A stretch of 64,000 nt of DNA from a virus: the IMG/VR virus record IMGVR_UViG_3300044972_001012, positions 1 to 64,000 of that record; one strand, written 5' to 3'. The notes below the pieces were generated by a model. That model worked only from the letters and a program-made list of their open reading frames with translations. It had not been told where the DNA came from and searched no databases. The translations under genes were made by a program, and so were the position numbers. Within the stretch, counting starts at the first letter, position 1. Every line of letters begins with the position of its first letter. Below are positions 17,745 to 24,914 of this stretch, piece by piece.

Positions 17745-19679
17745 TTAACTTTTTGGTGGATTTAAAATATTGTCCACCATTTGTATCCTCTGGCCAATCC
17801 ATCTCATTACCGGAACTGCCATTGAGTTCCCACAAGCCTTGTACCTTGGCCCATCAGGGCATTGGTCGGCAGGCTTGTTTCTGTATGGAATCTTTGTCCA
17901 TCCACGAGGGAATCCCTGTAAAATTTCCGTCTCAAATGGGGTTAATCTTCGGATTGCACAAGAGGTCTGTGTTGATTTACTTTCACCAACAAAGGATTCC
18001 CATGTGTTTTGAACCTTTGATAATGCTTGTCGCAATAACCCAAACCTTTCATCGGCTTCCCACAAATCGTGCATGAACCTTTTGTTCTGTGGCTTTTCAT
18101 GTGGCAACTCCGACAAATACGCTCTAAGTTCTCCAATGTATTGTTCAGATAGTTTCCATCCTTGTGATGTACATCCTTCGCATCCAGCTTCCCGCAATGA
18201 CTGCATGATCCAAGCGGAATCATTTTCCTTGCATGATAATGAGCCGTAGATGAACCTACTATCGGAGAATGTCGCTGGTCGAACATCAATCCCATGCAAA
18301 TCTGATTGCAATATTTGCGTCGATTGAAGTGTATTAAATACTCCAAGTCCCCATTGGGCAAACGCTTTCGTTCCAATTTTTTCTCGCAGTATTGACAATG
18401 TTTTAACGGAGTCTCTTTCTTGTGTGCGCCCATGATTTATACCTTTATACGCAAAGGTATCATTAAAGGGGTTAGCCTCCAAAACATTTTTATATGCAAC
18501 TCCGTGTGGCCCTTTTGCAACAAGCGATGGCATTGTTTCCCCTTGCGTTATCTTGATGTCATATTGAGCATTTGCTCCCTGATTGAAAGCTGCTCTGTCA
18601 ATGATTGTCGGTTGAACAATTGCCTGTGTAGTTCTTACATCTCCAACATCAAATGTGTTTATGGTGTTAGCCTTATCATCCTCCACCCAGGTTTCGTGAT
18701 CATCCTTGCTCTGCGCCCTCTTGGTTTTCCGATATGGGACAGGTTGTGCTATCTGTTGATCTTGTGTAGTGCCAATGGTAAATACCTTTTCATCCTGACC
18801 AAGGTATCCCTTGCCTGCTTTCTTCCCCGGAGTACCACCTTGCTCACCGGTTTCAGTTTCAGAACCTCCTCTCACTTTGAATGCGTGGGCGGGGTGAGAA
18901 ACAAATAGCCCACACTCACTCCCCGCAGGGCCACCGCTTCCTTTGTGCCATTTACTTGTTACCGTGTCTGAGCATTCGGGGTTACTTCCCCAGTATTGGC
19001 TACCGCCTCCAACGCCTCCTTGAGCATCTGCGGAAGTTGCTTTCCTCTTTTCTCTGCTCTTCGTAGTATCCCCCTGCAAGCGGTTGCGCTCAAATAATAC
19101 CGCTGCGGGAGGTCTCCAATCTCCAAGGTATCCGATAACAAAGATTCGCTTGCGTCGCTGTGCAACCCCGAAATCTTGAGCATCAAGCATTGTCCACGCA
19201 ACTCCGTAGGCTGAGGAGATTCCTTCGATGCATCCTGAGTTAGTCCAACCTCCGACAGGGGCTTGAATGTCCCTGCCTGTGAGCAGTCCCAAAAAGCTTG
19301 CAAAGTCTCCTCCCTTATTACTGGATAGGACACCGGGGACATTTTCCCAAACCACCCACCTTGGACGCTTTCTTGCAGCAAGTTCAACAAAGGTGAGCAT
19401 GAGTTGACCACGAGAGTCGTCCAATCCCTTTCGGAGACCGGCAACGGAGAAGGATTGGCAGGGGGTTCCCCCCACGAGAAGGTTAATTGTTGTCCCATTG
19501 AAATGTTCTGTATTATGTATTTGTGTCATATCTCCCAAGTTTGGCACAGTTGGGAATCTGTGGGCTAACACTGCCGAAGGGAAGTGTTCTATTTCTGAAT
19601 ACCATTGGGCTTGCCATCCCAAGGACTCCCAGGCTACAGAAGCTGCTTCTATGCCCGAACATACTGATCCATACTTCAT
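17745..19679 (-). CDS. DNA cytosine-C5 methyltransferase carrying a large insertion
   Basis: A 644-residue protein with the ordered C5-methyltransferase motifs: motif I at 4-21 (GSVCSGIEAASVAWESLG), PCQ with catalytic Cys74, ENV at 112-114, QRRKRIF at about 174-180, then near the C-terminus RRLTPFE and GNSMAVPVMRWIG. It adds a methyl group to cytosine C5 from S-adenosylmethionine, probably protecting phage DNA from restriction. Residues about 416-580, between the target-recognition region and motif IX, are not conserved-looking and coincide with an HNH gene in another frame. Without them it would have a usual length near 480. Whether the fused product is active is unknown. Confidence 0.85.
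   Translation of the reverse strand: MKYGSVCSGIEAASVAWESLGWQAQWYSEIEHFPSAVLAHRFPTVPNLGDMTQIHNTEHFNGTTINLLVGGTPCQSFSVAGLRKGLDDSRGQLMLTFVELAARKRPRWVVWENVPGVLSSNKGGDFASFLGLLTGRDIQAPVGGWTNSGCIEGISSAYGVAWTMLDAQDFGVAQRRKRIFVIGYLGDWRPPAAVLFERNRLQGDTTKSREKRKATSADAQGGVGGGSQYWGSNPECSDTVTSKWHKGSGGPAGSECGLFVSHPAHAFKVRGGSETETGEQGGTPGKKAGKGYLGQDEKVFTIGTTQDQQIAQPVPYRKTKRAQSKDDHETWVEDDKANTINTFDVGDVRTTQAIVQPTIIDRAAFNQGANAQYDIKITQGETMPSLVAKGPHGVAYKNVLEANPFNDTFAYKGINHGRTQERDSVKTLSILREKIGTKAFAQWGLGVFNTLQSTQILQSDLHGIDVRPATFSDSRFIYGSLSCKENDSAWIMQSLREAGCEGCTSQGWKLSEQYIGELRAYLSELPHEKPQNKRFMHDLWEADERFGLLRQALSKVQNTWESFVGESKSTQTSCAIRRLTPFETEILQGFPRGWTKIPYRNKPADQCPDGPRYKACGNSMAVPVMRWIGQRIQMVDNILNPPKS
17942..18433 (-). 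CDS. HNH endonuclease nested out of frame inside the methyltransferase
   Basis: A 163-residue protein lies on the same strand as, but in a different frame from, the methyltransferase. It has a Cys pair (HCQYCEKKL), then the HNH core: CSHCGKLDAKDVHHKDGNYL, N in NNTLENL, and CRSCHMKSH, followed by CTICGKPM...YCDKHYQR. This is the pattern of zinc-stabilised phage HNH homing endonucleases. ATG 18433 is preceded by a full promoter (18452-18484). Its stop codon falls within the methyltransferase motif IX codons. It looks like a selfish gene that landed in the methyltransferase while leaving the host frame open. Confidence 0.85.
   Translation of the reverse strand: MGAHKKETPLKHCQYCEKKLERKRLPNGDLEYLIHFNRRKYCNQICMGLMFDQRHSPIVGSSTAHYHARKMIPLGSCSHCGKLDAKDVHHKDGNYLNNTLENLERICRSCHMKSHRTKGSCTICGKPMKGLGYCDKHYQRFKTHGNPLLVKVNQHRPLVQSED
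18452..18484 (-). promoter_or_regulatory. Promoter of the nested HNH gene
   Basis: Read leftward, TTTTG (18484-18480), a 20-nt spacer and TACCTTTG (18459-18452) form a complete Bacteroidota-type promoter 18 nt before the HNH start. It lies inside the methyltransferase frame, so the nuclease can be expressed separately. Confidence 0.7.
18959..19498 (-). CDS. Overprinted ORF inside the methyltransferase
   Basis: A 179-codon frame (MGQQLTFSWGEPPANPSPLP) runs antiphase to the methyltransferase over its PCQ to TRD region. Its C-terminal half (LSDTLEIGDLPQRYYLSATA, then CRGILRRAEKRGKQLPQMLK) looks protein-like and, from memory, resembles annotated hypothetical proteins that overlap similar phage methyltransferase genes. 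It may be a genuine overprinted gene or a by-product of conserved methyltransferase codons. No promoter of its own is evident. No function can be assigned. Confidence 0.35.
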   Translation of the reverse strand: MGQQLTFSWGEPPANPSPLPVSERDWTTLVVNSCSPLLNLLQESVQGGWFGKMSPVSYPVIREETLQAFWDCSQAGTFKPLSEVGLTQDASKESPQPTELRGQCLMLKISGLHSDASESLLSDTLEIGDLPQRYYLSATACRGILRRAEKRGKQLPQMLKEALEAVANTGEVTPNAQTR

Positions 19680-19984
19680 TCTTTTATTGGTTCAAATTCG
19701 TTCATGTGATCAATGAATCTTTCCCTCTCCTCAGCAGGGAGGTCATACAAGTTCCACACCATATTGACAATGGCTGAATTGATTTCATCCTCAGCTTGTG
19801 CCATCTCTGGGCCAAGTCCTTTGTGTAAATACTTCTCAAATTCTGTAGCGTGATGCATCAGTCTATTGAAATGCATCTTGGCTTCCATCTTGAGAGACTT
19901 GTCTCCGTAGTGGATGACAGTTCCCGATTCTATTACGCCTCTGACAAAGCAGAAGAACTTAGAAAAATCATTTTTCATTTTCAA
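19676..19984 (-). CDS. Hypothetical helical protein
   Basis: A 102-residue protein (MKMKNDFSKFFCFVRGVIES) with acidic helices (GLGPEMAQAEDEINSAIVNM, LPAEERERFIDHMNEF). It overlaps the LytTR gene upstream by 17 nt and the methyltransferase start downstream by 4 nt (ATGA), so the three are translationally coupled. No family recognised. Confidence 0.6.
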   Translation of the reverse strand: MKMKNDFSKFFCFVRGVIESGTVIHYGDKSLKMEAKMHFNRLMHHATEFEKYLHKGLGPEMAQAEDEINSAIVNMVWNLYDLPAEERERFIDHMNEFEPIKE

Positions 19985-20309
19985 ACTTGGCTATGAATGG
20001 TTGATACAATTCTCTGCTCTTGGTGAATAAAAGGCTCATGCCATTTCGGAACACCACCTTTGCTGTAGTGTTGTCAGCATTGGCTACACAATACACTTGG
20101 TTAAGGTTAACCAAATAAGACTTGTGTGGCTTAATCAAAGAAGGGAATGCCTGCATAGCAGATGCCAATGTCCCGTGCGCCCTTATAGGCTCCTCAGAAT
20201 TCAGGGTGTAGATGAGGTGATAGTCCTTATCCTGCTCCACGAATGTAACATCCTTTTCTGTGATGTTGTAAAGGGCATTCAGCCCCTCGTACTTTCCTCT
20301 TATTGCCAT
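19968..20309 (-). CDS. LytTR-domain DNA-binding protein
   Basis: At 113 residues it is essentially a single LytTR domain: VTFVEQDKDYHLIYTLN, then GTLASAMQAF, IKPHKSYLVNLNQVYCV and VVFRNGMSLLFTKSR. LytTR domains bind DNA direct repeats with a beta-strand fold and usually sit behind a response-regulator receiver domain; here there is none. Probably a phage transcription regulator. Its start overlaps the stop of a second LytTR-like gene (ATG at 20309), so the two are made together and could act as a pair. Confidence 0.75.
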   Translation of the reverse strand: MAIRGKYEGLNALYNITEKDVTFVEQDKDYHLIYTLNSEEPIRAHGTLASAMQAFPSLIKPHKSYLVNLNQVYCVANADNTTAKVVFRNGMSLLFTKSRELYQPFIAKFENEK

Positions 20310-20818
20310 TACATTTCGCTCTTTAGTTCTCTGTATCTCCTGACGATGTATCTCCTGTTCACCACCTCTCCTGTAGCCTCCCTAATCTCAGCAATGATGC
20401 TATTGACATCAGAGTTCTCCTTGATGATGATGGCATCCTTGGCATCGCTATCCATAGGAGGATTTCTCTTCTCATCCTTGTACCGGTTGTGCTGAATGAA
20501 GTAGGCATATTCATGTCCATTGCGAAGCACTGCGGTTTTGTTGTCCGTGAGGATGAGCTTAATATTATCTGGCAATAGTTCTGCTGACACGATGTGATTG
20601 GTGTTCACAATGTAATTAGTAGATGCACGAATGAACGACTTGTTCTTTCGGAAGAATAGATCGTACACAGTTTCTATTGTACCATCTACAAACAAATAGG
20701 GTTTGCCTGCAAGGTGAATCGCCAAGCCGTTAACCCAAATACTAACCATCACCACATCTTCAAAGTATACCCTTTGTAAGGTGTGCTTGTCTCCTTTTTT
20801 TCTTATGTAAAATTCCAT
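20309..20818 (-). CDS. Second LytTR-like regulator with C-terminal extension
   Basis: From ATG 20818 the protein has 169 residues. Residues 1-105 follow the LytTR pattern (VYFEDVVMVSIWVNGLAIHL, SFIRASTNYIVNTNHIVSAE, IKLILTDNKTAVLRNGHEYAYF). A charged helical tail follows (IIAEIREATGEVVNRRYIVRRY). The open frame starts at 20878, but that stretch encodes a terminator hairpin and gives an artificial hydrophobic leader, so 20818 is preferred. A near-consensus -7 box (TTCATTTG) lies just upstream of it. Confidence 0.6.
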   Translation of the reverse strand: MEFYIRKKGDKHTLQRVYFEDVVMVSIWVNGLAIHLAGKPYLFVDGTIETVYDLFFRKNKSFIRASTNYIVNTNHIVSAELLPDNIKLILTDNKTAVLRNGHEYAYFIQHNRYKDEKRNPPMDSDAKDAIIIKENSDVNSIIAEIREATGEVVNRRYIVRRYRELKSEM

Positions 20819-20851
20819 AGCGCAAATGAAATAATAGTTTTCTATTAAAAC

Positions 20852-20879
20852 AAAAAAAAGTGCGACTAAAAGCCACACT
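20852..20879 (-). terminator. Intrinsic terminator (leftward)
   Basis: On the minus strand AGTGTGGC pairs with GTCGCACT (8 bp, two wobbles) around TTTTA and is followed by TTTTTTT. It terminates transcripts from the small genes to its right and precedes the LytTR pair. Confidence 0.8.
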
Positions 20880-20910
20880 CTTTATATGAAAAACTTAGAA
20901 AGAAAATTCC

Positions 20911-21075
20911 CTATTTATTTTTGGCTGTCTTTGCAGACTCCTTGAAAGCTTTGGCTGTGGGCGCACCCTTTGTGCCGGGCTTCCTCATTGTTTCTCCTGA
21001 GCCAGCAGCAATGCGGGCTTTCTTGGCAGCGATGTTGGCGTATAGCCCTGGGTCTCCTGGCTTCTTCATTGGCAT
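20911..21075 (-). CDS. 54-aa basic small protein
   Basis: From ATG 21075 the frame encodes MPMKKPGDPGLYANIAAKKA followed by a stretch with GSGETMRKPGTKGAP and a Lys-rich end, stop TAG. Short proteins with the pattern KKPGDPGLYANI..KR.RI..GSGE.MR.PG.KG.PT are, from memory, widespread in phage genomes of several groups. Its function is not established. It sits just before a strong terminator, consistent with being the last gene of its transcript. Confidence 0.65.
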   Translation of the reverse strand: MPMKKPGDPGLYANIAAKKARIAAGSGETMRKPGTKGAPTAKAFKESAKTAKNK

Positions 21076-21110
21076 GACTTTATTATTTAAGGATGTGAAA
21101 ACAAATATAA

Positions 21111-21305
21111 CTATTTCTCTTTGTGTTCGCTTGCCTGGTGAATGAGAGACATTATCCTCTGCTCAATTCCCAGCAGCTCCACTATCCCTGAGAGGTGGTA
21201 GTCTTGCCCATCTCCATCGGGGCGTTTCTCTAGCATCTCATTGTGATAGGCTTTGCGCTGATCAATGTAGTCCATCACAATCAACGCTAAATCTGATGCT
21301 CTCAT
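21111..21305 (-). CDS. Small helical hypothetical protein
   Basis: A 64-residue helical protein (MRASDLALIVMDYIDQRKAY, then GIVELLGIEQRIMSLIHQAS). Its ATG overlaps the stop of the upstream gene. No family recognised. Confidence 0.55.
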   Translation of the reverse strand: MRASDLALIVMDYIDQRKAYHNEMLEKRPDGDGQDYHLSGIVELLGIEQRIMSLIHQASEHKEK

Positions 21306-21490
21306 ATGGAATCCTTGGCTTCAGAAATAACCACATCAGCATTGGACATGATGAAGTCAGGGTCTTCCTTGAGCATCTGCACAAGGTCTTCCTTTACGCC
21401 TTCATCTGAAAGTTTTCTACCATCCAGAACATCGGAGATATTCCAATCGTCCTCGTGGGCGTAGTAGGTAATCACCACTTTAACTGTCAT
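21302..21490 (-). CDS. Small acidic hypothetical protein
   Basis: From ATG 21490 this is a 62-residue acidic protein (MTVKVVITYYAHEDDWNISD). The frame is open back to 21550, but those codons cover a terminator and an AT-rich leader and would add an artificial membrane segment. Overlaps the next gene by 4 nt. Confidence 0.55.
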   Translation of the reverse strand: MTVKVVITYYAHEDDWNISDVLDGRKLSDEGVKEDLVQMLKEDPDFIMSNADVVISEAKDSI

Positions 21491-21533
21491 GTGTTTATGA
21501 ATTAGTGTAACAAATAAAATAAGAAAGAGTGAA

Positions 21534-21564
21534 ATAAAAAAGACCACCAAGATCCCCGGTGGCC
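21534..21564 (-). terminator. Intrinsic terminator (leftward)
   Basis: On the minus strand GGCCACC (21564-21558) pairs with GGTGGTC (21548-21542) across a 9-nt loop, followed by TTTTTTAT. It closes the transcript of the SSB and Gp157-like genes. Confidence 0.85.
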
Positions 21565-21610
21565 TTTCTCTGTTTAAACCAAACTAACATTAATAAACCA
21601 AAAAAGTATT

Positions 21611-22117
21611 TTACTTGATTTGCAAAGATATGTTTTCTTTCATTGACGCTCCATCTAGATGCTCTCCTGCTTCTAGGAGATTCTTAATGGCTGTCTTACT
21701 CACCTCCTTCTTAAATACGAAGGCTTCATCTGGAAGCGTAGCCTCATCTGTGATCTCCACAGAATACGACTTCCTTGTGGATAGTTTAACAAGAGGCGTT
21801 TCAAATTTCTTAGCCCCTGTCTTCATGTCCTCATGTCCGAAGACTAGGAGTGCAGCTTTGAGTGTGTCCTTCATGCGGGCAACGCTGTTCTCCTTGGTCT
21901 TCTTTATGGCTTTGATTCGCTTTTCCTCCGCAGAGGCAGCTTCTATCTCCGACTCCCATTTCAAGATGAGCCTTGCGTAGTTCTCAGCCTTGTGGCTGAA
22001 GTTCTCCCGGCTAATAGCTAGTTCCTCTAGCACTTCATCCGTAGCCTCACCCCCTGCCTCCTCAATGAGGGAGGCGAGGGAAAGGAATTCTTGTGTTATA
22101 TTCCAGAGCGTATTCAT
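21611..22117 (-). CDS. Siphovirus Gp157-like protein
   Basis: From ATG 22117, one base after the SSB stop, the protein has 168 residues. It has the family outline: EEAGGEATDEVLEEL near residue 20, a long helix with HKAENYARLILKWESEIEAA and EEKRIKAIKKTKENSVARMK, then a beta part (METPL-like KFETPLVKLSTRKSYSVEIT) and LPDEAFVFKKEVSKTAIKNLLEAGE. Gp157 proteins (PF05565) are common in phage early regions and have been linked to phage resistance or DNA metabolism; the mechanism is unclear. The pairing with an SSB gene is typical. Confidence 0.75.
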   Translation of the reverse strand: MNTLWNITQEFLSLASLIEEAGGEATDEVLEELAISRENFSHKAENYARLILKWESEIEAASAEEKRIKAIKKTKENSVARMKDTLKAALLVFGHEDMKTGAKKFETPLVKLSTRKSYSVEITDEATLPDEAFVFKKEVSKTAIKNLLEAGEHLDGASMKENISLQIK

Positions 22118-22118
22118 A

Positions 22119-22859
22119 TTAGAAAGGGAGTTCGAATTCATCGTTATCATCTATCTGCGTAGCAGGGGCTTTCTTTGCAGGCTCTACATGGGCAGCCTTG
22201 TTAGGGATTGTCTCCTCAGCCTCCAACAATTCATCAGCCGAAGGGGCTTCCTCTACCTTGCGAGCCATGTAGTCCTTGAAGTATTCTGACAGAACATCGT
22301 AAGCCTGGTCGGCCTTGATGCCATCAGCCTCTGTCAACGACCCCTTGAACTCAAATACTGGGACACTGTACTTAACAGAGCCGTTCTTCTGATCCTCTGC
22401 ACCCATCACGGCCACCCACTCATCAGCAAGCCTAGCAGATGTCTTCTTTGTGAAGTCTCCCCACATAGCACACGATGCACCTTTGAGGGCAATGTTGGCG
22501 ATGCTTCCATCACCAAGCATAATGTAAATACTCTTGAAGTACACACCTCCCTGAAGCTTCTCCTTGATCTCCCGGTAGATGCCAGAGATGATGTGACCAC
22601 CCTTGAATGATTTGACATTGAGCATCTCATTCATGTTGTTAATCTCGTTAGAGTAGATGCCACTCTCCGATTTACTATGCCATCCTTTCACGGTGTGAAG
22701 GGACTTCAGGACTAAGAACTTGAAAGGAACTTTCACAGGGATGTTCTCCTTCTTTTCCTTGTCATAAAACTTAAAACCTTTCGCATTGCTGTCCCATTCC
22801 AGGAACCTCGTTGCCGGGTTGGTTGACCCGCTCTTGAACTCGTCTCTACGATTGCTCAT
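22119..22859 (-). CDS. Phage single-stranded DNA-binding protein
   Basis: A 246-residue protein (MSNRRDEFKSGSTNPATRFL) with a compact N-terminal core (VKVPFKFLVLKSLHTVKGWH, GGHIISGIYREIKEKLQGG, NIALKGASCAMWGDFTKKTS) and a disordered Ala/Glu-rich linker. It ends in the acidic tip DDNDEFELPF, the hallmark of SSB proteins, which recruits replication partners. It should coat ssDNA during phage replication. The gene has its own promoter at 22909-22940 and is followed one base later by the Gp157-like gene. Confidence 0.75.
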   Translation of the reverse strand: MSNRRDEFKSGSTNPATRFLEWDSNAKGFKFYDKEKKENIPVKVPFKFLVLKSLHTVKGWHSKSESGIYSNEINNMNEMLNVKSFKGGHIISGIYREIKEKLQGGVYFKSIYIMLGDGSIANIALKGASCAMWGDFTKKTSARLADEWVAVMGAEDQKNGSVKYSVPVFEFKGSLTEADGIKADQAYDVLSEYFKDYMARKVEEAPSADELLEAEETIPNKAAHVEPAKKAPATQIDDNDEFELPF

Positions 22860-22908
22860 AACTTTTTACTTGTGAAATAAATTGTGTAATCATTTGCTTT
22901 GGATGGGG

Positions 22909-22940
22909 CAAATGTAACCCACTTGATTTACAATTACAAA
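22909..22940 (-). promoter_or_regulatory. Promoter of the SSB operon
   Basis: Leftward TTTG (22940-22937), a 20-nt spacer and TACATTTG (22916-22909) match the Bacteroidota promoter consensus fully. The box ends about 50 nt before the SSB start, leaving a short A/T-rich leader. Confidence 0.8.
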
Positions 22941-23018
22941 CGAACTTTTGTGCAGGGCAATAAGCCCCTGAAAACACACCCAAATGGGACAACGAAAAAC
23001 TGTATACCATTTGTCGTG

Positions 23019-23174
23019 TCAAGCGAAGAGTACAAAGATGGTGGCGATGATAAAAACTATCATTGTTACGCTCCACTTGGCAACGCCTTCGTGGTTCTCG
23101 TGGTCAAGATGGAATATAAGATTCCGGTAGGAGGCAAAGGATGCCAAGACTAAAAACAATATTGTAAACTTCAT
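23019..23174 (-). CDS. 51-aa membrane protein
   Basis: ATG 23174 (MKFTILFLVLASFASYRNLI) overlaps the stop of the upstream membrane protein gene. Two hydrophobic segments (residues about 2-16 and 34-50) flank a His/Asp/Glu-rich loop (FHLDHENHEGVAKW). The longer open frame reaching 23579 is a shadow of the 143-aa gene. Function unknown. Confidence 0.5.
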   Translation of the reverse strand: MKFTILFLVLASFASYRNLIFHLDHENHEGVAKWSVTMIVFIIATIFVLFA

Positions 23175-23356
23175 GGGATTAATGTAGAAAAATGATGTGA
23201 TAGGCAGCCGGTGATGAGGACGATTGCCATCCACACATAGGCTCTTTGCTTGCGGTCGTGTTCCAGGTTGTAGAGGATTCTTGCCACCCCTATTACAAAG
23301 CATATCATTGAGGCGATCATGCTTATGTAGGCTATAAAAATGGGATGCCACTTCAT
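23171..23356 (-). CDS. Small two-pass membrane protein
   Basis: A 61-residue protein with two hydrophobic segments (IAYISMIASMICFVIGVARI and YVWMAIVLITGCL) and a charged loop (EHDRKQR). Starts at an ATGA overlap with the upstream gene. Early-region membrane proteins of this kind sometimes block superinfection, but nothing in the sequence shows that here. Confidence 0.55.
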   Translation of the reverse strand: MKWHPIFIAYISMIASMICFVIGVARILYNLEHDRKQRAYVWMAIVLITGCLSHHFSTLIP

Positions 23357-23784
23357 ACAAACTTCTCAGGGTTTCTTGTTGCGTACTCATCCATCCCATG
23401 CACCCATTCCTGATGCCATATGCGATGTTGCACCTCTTTGACAAACTCATCAACGCTTGTGAGCTTTGCCCACTTGCCTTCATACCGTTCTGCTGAGTCC
23501 ACTTCTGGGATGTAGGCGTAGAGACATCCGAATGCCCACCAATAGAAAGCCGTATACGATCCGTATGGCACTGCTCCATCTGCCGTGAGTACTAACTCAT
23601 CGGAGAGTGTACGGAGCGTTTTAATGAACTCCTGAGCATCGGGAATGCCATTGGCGAGAGGCAAATGCTCTGCCATATTTTTCTCACTCCTGAGATGGCG
23701 AAGAATCACCTCATCCAAAGAAAGGGAGGATCTCCATTTGGAGACCCCTTTCCCTTCGTTGTTTGTCCTATGCCAACTACTCAT
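23353..23784 (-). CDS. Hypothetical protein
   Basis: A 143-residue soluble protein. An N-terminal basic segment (RTNNEGKGVSKWRSSL) is followed by helices (SLDEVILRHLRSEKNMAEHL, IKTLRTLSDEL) and an aromatic region (YTAFYWWAFGCLYAYIPEV). Overlaps both neighbours by 4 nt. No family recognised. Confidence 0.55.
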   Translation of the reverse strand: MSSWHRTNNEGKGVSKWRSSLSLDEVILRHLRSEKNMAEHLPLANGIPDAQEFIKTLRTLSDELVLTADGAVPYGSYTAFYWWAFGCLYAYIPEVDSAERYEGKWAKLTSVDEFVKEVQHRIWHQEWVHGMDEYATRNPEKFV

Positions 23785-23984
23785 GACCTTGTGGTTTGAT
23801 GGTAAATGATGGACATCTCTAGCATTGCTCTGAGTTCTGCATACCCCGGCTTTCTTTTCAGAGCTTCATTCTTTCTGTACTTATTGCGTACACCTTCGAT
23901 GCCAATGGTGGCTTCGTTGCCCTCCAGGCAAAGGGCAATCACTCTCCGGTGTTGCTCCTCCAATTGCTTTAGTTCTTTAGTCAT
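23781..23984 (-). CDS. Small charged helical protein
   Basis: A 67-residue, highly charged helical protein (MTKELKQLEEQHRRVIALCL, then RNKYRKNEALKRKPGYAELR). Start overlaps the upstream gene by 8 nt and its stop overlaps the next by 4. No recognised family. Confidence 0.55.
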   Translation of the reverse strand: MTKELKQLEEQHRRVIALCLEGNEATIGIEGVRNKYRKNEALKRKPGYAELRAMLEMSIIYHQTTRS

Positions 23985-24282
23985 CGCTTGCGTTTTCTGA
24001 AATGTAATCTAGCCAATGTTCAACCAGCATTTTGTTTGTTGGGTCTTTGAGATCAACCGGTATCTCTGTCTGTGTAGCCTCGTCCCAGAGGGATGCAGAT
24101 TCGAGGATTACATCCTCAAGCTCTGTTGTCCAATCGTGATGGACACCTTTGCTACCCCAGTATTCGTAATCTCCGATGCCCTGGTCTACGGCCACCCAAA
24201 TACAGGTGGCCTTTACAAGTGCTTCTCCTTCGTAATTCAGAAGGCCCAGGGACTCATGCCCTTCGATATTCCACTCTTCCAT
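23977..24282 (-). CDS. Acidic hypothetical protein
   Basis: A 101-residue acidic protein with a distinctive Trp/Gly/Tyr core (WVAVDQGIGDYEYWGSKGVH) and an acidic C-terminus (WLDYISENASDD). The charge and size would suit a DNA-mimic or inhibitor protein, but no such family is recognised and the idea is weak. Confidence 0.55.
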   Translation of the reverse strand: MEEWNIEGHESLGLLNYEGEALVKATCIWVAVDQGIGDYEYWGSKGVHHDWTTELEDVILESASLWDEATQTEIPVDLKDPTNKMLVEHWLDYISENASDD

Positions 24283-24284
24283 AA

Positions 24285-24596
24285 TCAGAATAGGGTGATG
24301 TGTGTACTGCCGGATTCATAGAGCGTTACAGACGCTCCATTTGTCTGAATATCAACCCATCGGAACAGATGCCCTTCTTTCAGGGACACCGAATTAATGT
24401 TGTCCACTTTTGTGCCAACATAATTGCCGTTCGTTTTCCACGACATCCCTACATAATCGCCATCTATTCCCTCTAGGTGATTGATTTTGAAGTCAAACAT
24501 GGTGCGTAAGTCCTCTGGGATTTGCTGAAGGAAAGACTCCGCTTTCCGTAACTTGCTGTAAACCGTTTCCATTTTTGCTGGTGTTAAATTTTCCAT
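24285..24596 (-). CDS. Hypothetical protein
   Basis: A 103-residue protein: an N-terminal helix (AKMETVYSKLRKAESFLQQI) and a beta-rich C-terminal half (YVGMSWKTNGNYVGTKVDNI, ASVTLYESGSTHITLF). It shares the A-rich start leader of other early genes. Function unknown. Confidence 0.55.
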   Translation of the reverse strand: MENLTPAKMETVYSKLRKAESFLQQIPEDLRTMFDFKINHLEGIDGDYVGMSWKTNGNYVGTKVDNINSVSLKEGHLFRWVDIQTNGASVTLYESGSTHITLF

Positions 24597-24601
24597 TTTG
24601 C

Positions 24602-24874
24602 TTATTTATTAATAAAGTTTTCAATTTCTGTTCTAATCGTTAACCAACTGACCCCTTGATCAGCGTCGTGGTTTTCTATCACCTCTGCGAGGATGCCTTC
24701 TGCCTCTGCCTGGGATAGGTTGTAGCCCATTTCATCTGATGCGTAGATGTGGACATCCTCCCAAGTCCAAAGGATGCCACCGGCTCTCCATTGTTTGAGG
24801 GTTTCCTGATTTTGCAGGAAGGTTTTGAAAAGCAATTCGTATTGCTCTTTCCAATATTGCTCTGATGTTTTCAT
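24602..24874 (-). CDS. Small early protein
   Basis: A 90-residue acidic helical protein. Its core (ILWTWEDVHIYASDEMGYNL, then EAEGILAEVIENHDADQGVS) resembles a widespread class of small phage and plasmid proteins with the pattern DV...A...g..Ls..ea..IL..+...hDa..Gi.W. Those are uncharacterised. The leader has TTTAAACC then AAACAAAATG. Confidence 0.55.
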   Translation of the reverse strand: MKTSEQYWKEQYELLFKTFLQNQETLKQWRAGGILWTWEDVHIYASDEMGYNLSQAEAEGILAEVIENHDADQGVSWLTIRTEIENFINK

Positions 24875-24914
24875 TTTGTTTGGTTTAAATTTTCTGCGAA
24901 GTAATTGTTTGCCC

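Noticed and set aside
22899-23153. 84-codon plus-strand frame opposite the SSB upstream region
   Set aside because: Lies across the SSB promoter and a leftward membrane gene. No leader; composition not convincing.
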